NCBI GenBank assembly: GCA_023229725.1
Contig: JALNYR010000039.1
Coordinates: 8,810-18,369 of the forward strand
Source: Dehalococcoidia bacterium
Lineage (GTDB): Bacteria; Chloroflexota; Dehalococcoidia; GIF9; AB-539-J10
Length of the DNA: 9,560 bases
Reading direction: 5' to 3'
Shown: positions 5,512 to 9,560 of the stretch, in pieces
Layout of the letters: each line of letters opens with the position of its first letter
Numbering within the stretch: the first letter of the stretch is position 1
Made by a program: the position numbers and the translations under genes
The notes under the pieces: model-generated
Seen by the model: the letters and a program-made list of their open reading frames with translations, nothing else
Told to the model about the DNA's origin: nothing
Databases searched by the model: none

Positions 5512-5655
5512 ATGGCGAAACACAAGAAAGGTGAAAGAGCTTCAAAGGCAGCGAAGAAACTGACAGACCCGAAGGCTACACCAGAAGCCAAGGGCGTAGC
5601 AGGTTCCGACCTCACACAGGCTCCGAGCAAGAAGCGTGAGAAGAAGTCGTCATGA
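5512..5655 (+). CDS. Small lysine-rich basic protein
   Basis: This is a 47-residue protein, MAKHKKGERASKAAKKLTDP and onward, ending KKREKKSS. AAGGAGG (5499-5505) lies 6 bases before ATG 5512, the ideal arrangement, and is the main evidence that the gene is real. The protein has 12 lysines and 2 arginines against 5 acidic residues, no hydrophobic segment and no cysteine. The central part, LTDPKATPEAKGVAGSDL, resembles small conserved proteins of unknown function I have seen in many bacteria with the pattern LxDxxxxxxxKSxAxSxLxQ. The basic ends suggest binding to nucleic acid or the ribosome, but this is inferred from composition alone. An in-frame ATG at 5449 lacks a binding site and was not used. 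The frame lies outside the repeat blocks. Confidence 0.8.
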   Translation: MAKHKKGERASKAAKKLTDPKATPEAKGVAGSDLTQAPSKKREKKSS

Positions 5656-5689
5656 CCTTCCCCCCGAAATCAGTGTCGGTGTGAGCTGC

Positions 5690-5840
5690 GGCCCTGCTGG
5701 TATCGGCCTCAATTACGGTTAGGGCCCGTCGGAGCTATGTTCGTACACGGATAGGCGCATGTGAATTCGAGCGGCTACGCTCCCGTCAAGCTTCTGATTC
5801 CCGTTGAACGGTCCTGCCCCCCTAGTATTGATTCAGAAGC
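5690..5840 (+). other. Gap with several stacked hairpins, possible structured RNA
   Basis: No gene is visible between 5656 and 5851, and the usual repeats are absent. Predicted pairings are GGCCCT (5690-5695) with AGGGCC (5721-5726), GAGCG (5769-5773) with CGCTC (5778-5782), and GCTTCTGATTC (5790-5800) with GATTCAGAAGC (5830-5840), one mismatch. The last encloses a small CCGTTGAACGG hairpin and is followed by CACTGCTTTTG. This could be an untranslated tail with a terminator for the small basic protein gene, or a small RNA. No known RNA family or tRNA fits. Confidence 0.35.
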
Positions 5841-5851
5841 ACTGCTTTTGT

Positions 5852-5977
5852 AATTATGGGGACACCACACGTATCTTTGCAGCATCAAAGCTAAGAAGAC
5901 GAGAACTGGCCGGAAGTAGGTCGTTCGGAGGGCTATTGCGAACGTGACAGTGAATTAAGTGTGGTGTCCCCGGAATT
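5852..5977. mobile_element. 126-bp inverted-repeat element (MITE-like)
   Basis: AATTATGGGGACACCACAC (5852-5870) and GTGTGGTGTCCCCGGAATT (5959-5977) are inverted copies with 2 mismatches in 19. The 88-bp interior is less GC-rich than the flanks and encodes nothing recognisable. The right end has the core of the terminus sequences. The stem-loop array starts 4 bp further on with a linker that normally follows a stem-loop, so the element appears to have replaced or split an array member. A diverged copy of its right side lies at 8961-8991. Confidence 0.7.
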
Positions 5978-5980
5978 GGC

Positions 5981-6232
5981 GCCATCGCCTCGTCGGACGC
6001 CCACCGCTGCGCCTGCCCTCCTGTAGGGGCGGGCTCCCACGCCCGCCCGCCATCCCCCTGCCTGTCGCCCGCTGCTGCGACCATCACGCGGCTCTGTCGG
6101 TCGTCCTGTAGGGGCACGCGGCTGCGTGCCCGCCATCGCCTTGCCGGACGCCCGCCCTCGCTGCCATTACCTGGCCCATGCTGTCGTCCCGTAGGGGTCG
6201 GTCCCCGCACCGACCCGGTGGGGTGGGATGGA
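5981..6232 (+). repeat. Regular array of three stem-loops
   Basis: Stem-loops start at 6027 (GGGCGGGC / GCCCGCCC), 6112 (GGGCACGC / GCGTGCCC, loop GGCT) and 6195 (GGGTCGGT / ACCGACCC, loop CCCCGC), 85 and 83 bp apart. Linkers match those at 4984-5345, for instance ACGCGGCTCTGTCGGTCGTC (6085-6104), which also occurs before the stem-loop at 5147. As in the earlier array, the last member is of the GGTCGGT class with a GGTGGGGTGG tail followed by a minisatellite. Confidence 0.88.
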
Positions 6233-6305
6233 ACCTTCCACCTTCGCACCTTCCAACCTTCGAACCTTGGTCGATCCCGGCGGCTGATGTGATACCTGCC
6301 GCTCA
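6233..6305 (+). repeat. 7-8 bp minisatellite with a possibly decayed terminus
   Basis: Five units run from 6233 to 6270: ACCTTCC, ACCTTCGC, ACCTTCCA, ACCTTCGA and ACCTTGG. The following CCCGGCGGCTGATGTGATAC and CTGCCGCTC (6277-6305) could be a worn terminus copy, but the match is weak. This part overlaps the candidate serpin promoter. Confidence 0.6.
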
Positions 6306-6317
6306 CCACCGTATAAC
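6289..6317 (+). promoter_or_regulatory. Candidate serpin promoter
   Basis: GTGATA (6289-6294, four of six matches) and TATAAC (6312-6317, five of six) are separated by 17 bases. Transcription would start near 6324, giving a leader of about 60 bases before ATG 6384. Confidence 0.5.
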
Positions 6318-6329
6318 ATTGTGAATGAA

Positions 6330-6354
6330 CCGCCCTGCTCCTTTGGACGGGCGG
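6330..6354 (+). promoter_or_regulatory. Hairpin in the serpin leader
   Basis: CCGCCC (6330-6335) pairs with GGGCGG (6349-6354) around a 13-base loop. It would lie at the 5' end of the serpin message if the promoter at 6289-6317 is used. Function unknown; it could stabilise the message. Confidence 0.3.
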
Positions 6355-6383
6355 GACATCGCACATGAACGGGGGGTGTGGCA

Positions 6384-7658
6384 ATGCGAAAGGCTCTTCT
6401 GATGACGTCGGTGGCGATACTGCTCCTCGGTCTTGCCGGCTGCGCTCCGGCCGCTTCGGCGGATGAGGTTCGGTCCTCCGCGCCGCGCGAAACCCCGTCT
6501 GCCCCTCCCGCAAACGAACTCGCTGAGCTGGTCGACGGCAATACCATGTTCGCGTTCGAACTGTACCGGCTGCTGCGGGATGACTCGGCGAACCTGTTCT
6601 TCTCTCCCTACAGCATCTCGACGGCAATCGCCATGACCTACGCGGGTGCCCGGGACGAGACAGCGCGCGAGATGGCGCGCGCGATGCAGTTCTACCTGCC
6701 CTCTGAGGCCCTGCATCCGGCGTTCAACTACGTCGACCAGCAACTGGCTGCCCGCGGCGAGGGCGCCCAGGGCAAGGATGGAGAGGGCTTCCGGCTCCGT
6801 GTGGTCAACGCCATCTGGGGACAGAAGGACTACTCCTTCCTGCCCGACTATCTTGACGTGCTCGCGCGCAACTACGGGGCGGGCCTCCGGGTGCTGGACT
6901 TCCGGTCCGCGCCCGAACCCTCCCGGGTGACCATCAACCAGTGGGTGGAGCAGCAGACCGAGAGCCGTATCAAGGACCTCATTCCGCAGGGAACGATAGA
7001 CTCGATGACGCGGCTCGTCCTCACCAACGCCGTGTACTTCAACGCCGCATGGCAATCGCAGTTTGAGAAGGATGCCACCACGCAGGGCACGTTCTACCTT
7101 GTCGACGGCGGCGCCGTCACGGTTCCCATGATGCGCCAGACTGAGTCGTACGGCTACAGCCGGGGCGACGGTTTCCAGGTCGTCGAGTTGCCCTACGACG
7201 GCGGTGAGATGTCGATGGTCATCCTGCTGCCCGACGACGGCCGGCTGAAGGAGCTGGAGGACTCGCTCGATGCAGACGTACTGCGGAGCGCTGTCGACTC
7301 ACTGCAGTGGACCAGGCTGGCGCTGTCCATGCCCGGGTTCACCATGGAGTCCAGCTTCAGCCTCAAGGACGCCCTGTCCGCGCTCGGCATGGTGACCGCG
7401 TTCGCGCCTGGTGCTGCCGATTTCTCGGGGATGGACGGGACCCGTGAGCTGTACATCGGCGACGTGGTCCACAAGGCGTTTGTCGAGGTGGACGAGGCCG
7501 GCACCGAGGCGGCTGCGGCGACTGCAGTGGTAATGGAGGCGACCGCGATGCCTGCGGAACCGGTTGAGCTCACTATCGACCGGCCGTTCCTCTTCCTCAT
7601 CCGCGACATCGAAACGGGCACGGTTCTCTTCCTGGGCAGGGTGATGAATCCCGCCTGA
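6384..7658 (+). CDS. Serpin family protease inhibitor, predicted lipoprotein
   Basis: This is a 424-residue serpin, a suicide inhibitor of serine or cysteine proteases. The N-terminus MRKALLMTSVAILLLGLAGC is a lipoprotein signal with lipobox LAGC; C20 would carry the lipid anchor, so the inhibitor is displayed outside the membrane on a linker rich in A, S and P (21-45). The serpin body starts near residue 46. Family motifs are visible: NLFFSPYSIS (70-79), LTNAVYFNAAW (213-223), MPGFTMESS and VVHKAFVEVDEAGTEA. The hinge E371-A372-G373-T374, followed by small residues A376-A379, is the type that can insert, so it should be an active inhibitor. Counting from the hinge puts P1 at T387, but the loop is about 3 residues longer than in alpha-1-antitrypsin, so P1 is uncertain. 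The chosen ATG follows a G-rich stretch (6371-6378); GTG 6378 in frame is an alternative. Confidence 0.95.
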   Translation: MRKALLMTSVAILLLGLAGCAPAASADEVRSSAPRETPSAPPANELAELVDGNTMFAFELYRLLRDDSANLFFSPYSISTAIAMTYAGARDETAREMARAMQFYLPSEALHPAFNYVDQQLAARGEGAQGKDGEGFRLRVVNAIWGQKDYSFLPDYLDVLARNYGAGLRVLDFRSAPEPSRVTINQWVEQQTESRIKDLIPQGTIDSMTRLVLTNAVYFNAAWQSQFEKDATTQGTFYLVDGGAVTVPMMRQTESYGYSRGDGFQVVELPYDGGEMSMVILLPDDGRLKELEDSLDADVLRSAVDSLQWTRLALSMPGFTMESSFSLKDALSALGMVTAFAPGAADFSGMDGTRELYIGDVVHKAFVEVDEAGTEAAAATAVVMEATAMPAEPVELTIDRPFLFLIRDIETGTVLFLGRVMNPA

Positions 7659-7677
7659 CCCGCGTATTCTCCCGTAG

Positions 7678-7749
7678 GGGTCGGTCCCCGCACCGACCCG
7701 GTGGGGTGGGGCGAAACCGTGACTCCCAACGCGCAACCCGTAACCGGGG
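7678..7749 (+). repeat. Single GGTCGGT stem-loop plus AC-N5 heptads
   Basis: GGGTCGGT / ACCGACCC (7678-7699, loop CCCCGC) begins 19 bp after the serpin stop and carries the GGTGGGGTGGGG tail. After it, ACCGTG and four heptads run in register: ACTCCCA, ACGCGCA, ACCCGTA and ACCGGGG (7722-7749). No intact terminus follows, only GGGGACGTCCC. The stem could also serve as a 3' end structure for the serpin message, but it lacks a T run. Confidence 0.75.
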
Positions 7750-7812
7750 ACGTCCCGCCAACTCGAGACTCGCCATCTCGCGCGGTGTCTCACCTGTTGC
7801 CGCGTGCGCCTA

Positions 7813-8061
7813 TCACGGTACGTCCGCGCCGGAGGGCTTGTACTTCACCAGACGGAACAGCCCTCGGGACGGCTTGTAGACCCTGTCAGGGAATTTCTGC
7901 GGCAGCTTCCAGACGCACCCGTTGACCGTCTTCGGATGAAAGCTGCGGTCTGACGCCTCGATTGCAGCGCGCAGCTCCGAAAAGCGCAAGCCCTCCGGAT
8001 GCTGCTCCAGCAGCTCAAATGCTTTCGCGTAGATACGACCTGTTACCTTGGGGGACTGCAT
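7813..8061 (-). CDS. Small winged-helix-like protein of unknown function
   Basis: This is an 82-residue basic protein. GGGAGGA lies 7 bases before ATG 8061 on the minus strand. The predicted layout fits a winged helix: helix 1 at 10-20 (IYAKAFELLEQ), helix 2 at 27-36 (FSELRAAIEA), helix 3 at 43-55 (PKTVNGCVWKLPQ) as the likely recognition helix, then a strand-turn-strand wing around 59-74 with VYKPSRGLFRLVKY. The phrase HPEGLRFSEL followed by FHPKTVNGCVWKL is reminiscent of short bacterial proteins and N-terminal modules resembling HARE-type or restriction-system winged helices. I cannot name a family with certainty. A DNA-binding role is inferred from the fold pattern. It is read in the same direction as the GYD gene but lies 177 bp downstream of it, with a minisatellite module between, so a shared transcript is doubtful. 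Confidence 0.85.
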   Translation of the reverse strand: MQSPKVTGRIYAKAFELLEQHPEGLRFSELRAAIEASDRSFHPKTVNGCVWKLPQKFPDRVYKPSRGLFRLVKYKPSGADVP

Positions 8062-8117
8062 ACGACCATCCTCCCAACCGATTCTATCGCCATGAAGCTA
8101 CTGCGGCGGTGATAGTG

Positions 8118-8200
8118 CAGAACGCAGAACTCAGAACTCAGAACTCAGAACTCAGAACGCAGAACTCCCTCCGCAGGCAGTGTGGTGTCCCCGGAAATCC
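8118..8200 (+). repeat. 7-bp CAGAACT minisatellite plus terminus copy T7
   Basis: Seven 7-base units run in register: ACGCAGA (8122-8128), ACTCAGA four times (8129-8156), ACGCAGA (8157-8163) and ACTCCCT (8164-8170). The terminus CCGCAGGCAGTGTGGTGTCC, then CCGGAAATCC, follows directly at 8171-8200. The same theme and terminus recur at 9003-9060. No coding function: the frames through it are repeat artefacts. Confidence 0.85.
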
Positions 8201-8238
8201 AGGTGCGGTATCCGCGGGATTGAAGCGCCGGGTCTGGC

Positions 8239-8568
8239 TCAAGCAGACTGTGGCGGCCTGTAGTGCACCGACGGCACCTTCTTGGCGGCCTGGTCGATCT
8301 CTTCCGGCGTCAACAGCACAACTATGCCTGGCTGAAAGCCACCGCCGGCACCCAGCGCCATTGACAGGGCCACGCTGCTCACGTTGTCCGGGAGTTCGAC
8401 AATCGCGTAGACGTCATCACCGCCAAACGCGTAGTAGAATGCCTCCACCTTGCCGCCCAGGTTAGCGACATTCTCCTTGAAATGTGCCTGTCGCGAAGAA
8501 CCGCCGGTCTTGAGGAGTCCCCGGCTCCCTTCGATTGTGTAGGAGCCGTGAAGCAGATACTTTGGCAT
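8239..8568 (-). CDS. GYD domain-containing protein
   Basis: This is a 109-residue protein of the GYD domain family, a small ferredoxin-like alpha/beta fold whose function is not established; relatives are common in soil bacteria and Chloroflexota. Typical features are the start MPKYLLHGSYT, EGSRGLLKTGGSSR (13-26), NLGGKVEAFYYAFGGDDVYAIVELPD (36-61) and the ending LLTPEEIDQAAKK then YRPP. The GYD motif itself is replaced here by GGDD (49-52), a common variation. The best start is ATG 8568, with AAGGAGG 8 bases upstream. A GTG at 8577 in the same frame overlaps that binding site and was rejected. No catalytic residues can be assigned. No promoter is clear: a TATACT on the minus strand at 8801-8806 has no matching -35. 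Confidence 0.92.
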   Translation of the reverse strand: MPKYLLHGSYTIEGSRGLLKTGGSSRQAHFKENVANLGGKVEAFYYAFGGDDVYAIVELPDNVSSVALSMALGAGGGFQPGIVVLLTPEEIDQAAKKVPSVHYRPPQSA

Positions 8569-8576
8569 CTCATCCA

Positions 8577-8583
8577 CCTCCTT
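8577..8583 (-). promoter_or_regulatory. Ribosome binding site fixing the start at 8568
   Basis: AAGGAGG on the minus strand lies 8 bases before ATG 8568. The alternative GTG at 8575-8577 overlaps it and cannot use it. Confidence 0.8.
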
Positions 8584-8708
8584 CAGCCGTCAAACGGACA
8601 GGACCCGCGCGGTGGGAGAGAATCTCAAGTGGAATCAGTCTCCGGCGTCGCGCTCGAGCTGTCCCCAACACCACCTCTTCCTCACCTCGCGGGCAACCCC
8701 GTACTTCC

Positions 8709-8754
8709 CCCGGCATGTGCCGGGACCACAGTCCTGGTTTGACTATGTGGTCCC
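8709..8754. repeat. Two overlapping inverted repeats, REP-like
   Basis: CCCGGCA (8709-8715) and TGCCGGG (8718-8724) form a near-perfect 16-bp palindrome. GGGACCACA (8722-8730) and TGTGGTCCC (8746-8754) form a perfect 9-bp inverted repeat around 15 bases. The two share GGG at 8722-8724 and cannot both form at once. The plus-strand frame reads GNPVLPPACAGTT, a pseudo-peptide typical of dispersed palindromic repeats. Between 8585 and 8998 I see no gene; this element and the decayed copy at 8884-8991 are all I can define. Confidence 0.55.
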
Positions 8755-8883
8755 TCTCTAACCACCGCCTGGACACCGCACACGGGAGACCGACAATCTG
8801 AGTATACACCCGACTCCGGAGGGCGCGGCACGATGGCGTCAGCCAGAACGCTGGTGATGGCGAGACGGGCGGCTTGTGTTCAT

Positions 8884-8991
8884 GTGGGGACCCCCCACTT
8901 GTCTCGGTGCGCCCGAAGCTGCGGCTGCGTGGCCGGGGATGCTCGGCATGGCCCGTTGAACGTGAAAGCGAATCAAGTCCGGCGTCCCGGG
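8884..8991. mobile_element. Decayed copy of the 126-bp inverted-repeat element
   Basis: The stretch 8961-8991 matches 5943-5973 of the 126-bp element at 24 of 31 positions, including GTGA, GAAT, AAGT and GTCCC. GTGGGGACCCCCCAC (8884-8898) lies about where the other end should be. The interior has no clear match by eye. Confidence 0.35.
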
Positions 8992-8998
8992 GATTCCC

Positions 8999-9060
8999 CA
9001 GAACGCAGAACACGGAACACAGAACGCGCTCCCCAGGCAGTGTGGTGTCCCCGTAGTTCC
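8999..9060 (+). repeat. 7-bp minisatellite plus terminus copy T8
   Basis: Four heptads, ACGCAGA, ACACGGA, ACACAGA and ACGCGCT, occupy 9003-9030 in exact register. The terminus CCCCAGGCAGTGTGGTGTCC, then CCGTAGTTCC, follows without a gap at 9031-9060. It is a sister of the module at 8118-8200, with more unit variation and fewer units. Confidence 0.8.
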
Positions 9061-9146
9061 CGATTCTAGATGAGACCCGTGGTATCGCCTGCCTCCCCAC
9101 CTGCGCGTTGCTGCTTCAGGGCAGCGCCTACCTGCGGGACACAACC

Positions 9147-9175
9147 TTGACATGCACGCTCGCCTGGACAAAAAT
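9147..9175 (+). promoter_or_regulatory. Promoter of the secreted coiled-coil gene
   Basis: A perfect TTGACA (9147-9152) is followed 17 bases later by AAAAAT (9170-9175, four of six matches). Transcription would start near 9182, giving a leader of about 70 bases. The A-rich stretch stands out in GC-rich DNA. Confidence 0.55.
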
Positions 9176-9253
9176 AGTCGCATACGACGATAGTGCTTCA
9201 CGATATCTGAGTGTCGCACGTGCAACGGACCGAGGATGAGAAGGAGGTTCAGC

Positions 9254-9560
9254 GTGAAGAAGGGATTGGTTCTTGCCGCCCTAACGATGGCACTGCTCCT
9301 GACTCTTGTTTCGAGCTCTGTTTATGCTGCCCCCCCGGAACTGCCCAAGGAAGGCCTCTTGTGGGCGGCAATAGACGACCTTCAGCAGCAGATTGATGCG
9401 CTGGCGCAACGGGTCACCGATGAGATTGAGGCACTGCATAGCGAGGTTGGCCTGGAATTACAGGCTCTGAGACTGCAGATCGACGCCGATCTGGCGGCCC
9501 AGGTGGCACTGATAAGCGCTTGCCTTGATGACTTGCAGGGTCAGATTGACGACATCGTGG
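9254..9560 (+). CDS. Secreted coiled-coil protein, 3' end cut by the window
   Basis: The first 102 residues are visible, starting at GTG 9254. AAGGAGG (9241-9247) lies 6 bases before it, and a good promoter lies further up. Residues 1-25 form a typical Sec signal peptide: KK, a hydrophobic core LVLAALTMALLLTLV, and a cleavage site after VYA (25). The mature part begins APPELPKEGLLWAAIDDLQQ and is almost entirely helical with regular leucine, isoleucine and valine spacing, for example IDDLQQQIDALAQRV. This reads as a coiled coil running to the window end. A single cysteine, C90, could link two chains. Several proteins of this plan in bacteria are cell-surface or exported structural proteins. 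The family cannot be named without the rest of the sequence. Confidence 0.85.
   Translation, partial: MKKGLVLAALTMALLLTLVSSSVYAAPPELPKEGLLWAAIDDLQQQIDALAQRVTDEIEALHSEVGLELQALRLQIDADLAAQVALISACLDDLQGQIDDIV

Noticed and set aside
4769..5630. Minus-strand open frame across the stem-loop array
   Set aside because: Same repeat-derived peptides (WEPAPTG and similar) in several frames; it continues over the true aminotransferase gene in another frame and has no start signal.
5690..5785. tRNA gene
   Set aside because: A GTTCG and paired stems are present, but no acceptor stem, anticodon loop and T-loop arrangement could be drawn.
6378..6383. GTG start for the serpin
   Set aside because: In frame and only two codons earlier, but ATG 6384 gives a normal MRK lipoprotein signal start. 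The two cannot be told apart with certainty.
8833..9069. Short plus-strand open frames in the gap after the GYD gene
   Set aside because: No ribosome binding site, and the peptides run through the decayed element and heptad repeats.
9211..9396. Open frame overlapping the start of the secreted protein
   Set aside because: It runs in another frame through the ribosome binding site and signal peptide of the gene at 9254 and has no signals of its own.

Overview
The window is GC-rich bacterial DNA made of short, single-gene transcription units separated by long intergenic stretches packed with repeats. I can support nine protein genes and no RNA genes of known families. The gene types (GYD-domain protein, acetylpolyamine-type deacetylase, bacterial serpin) and the intergenic repeats beginning GTAGGGGC resemble what I remember from uncultured Chloroflexota of the Dehalococcoidia type. 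That assignment is an inference and is not proven by anything in the window.

Layout. Positions 1-316 hold decayed repeat pieces, a 10-base and a 7-base minisatellite, then a strong ribosome binding site. Next come an acetylpolyamine amidohydrolase / histone-deacetylase-like gene (317-1330, +) and a 136-bp tandem repeat block (1364-1741). A minisatellite module and a leader hairpin precede an unrecognised coiled-coil protein (2087-2989, +). More repeats (3026-3237) precede ywbE (3253-3483, +), which is followed at once by a 9-base minisatellite. A class V aminotransferase-fold PLP enzyme lies on the minus strand (3587-4735). Upstream of its start, 4815-5415 holds a perfect 40-bp palindrome, a small inverted-repeat element, a regularly spaced stem-loop array and a minisatellite module. 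Then follow a 47-residue basic protein (5512-5655, +), a structured gap, a 126-bp MITE-like element, another stem-loop array and a lipoprotein serpin (6384-7658, +). A small winged-helix-like protein (7813-8061, -) and a GYD-domain protein (8239-8568, -) follow. After a repeat-rich gap, a secreted coiled-coil protein starts at 9254 and runs off the window.

How the parts work together. The genes do not form an operon or a recognisable pathway; they look like independent housekeeping or accessory genes. The coherent signal is between the genes. Stem-loops with at least six different stem sequences, each with compensating changes in the other arm, recur at 80-86 bp spacing. Several arrays end in a stem-loop with a fixed GGTGGGG tail. 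Nearby lie minisatellites of period 7, 9 or 10, and a conserved sequence of about 28 bp with core GTGTGGTGTCCCC. The same core forms the ends of short inverted-repeat elements, so the system looks like a family of non-autonomous mobile or recombining elements with interchangeable parts. No transposase is present in the window.
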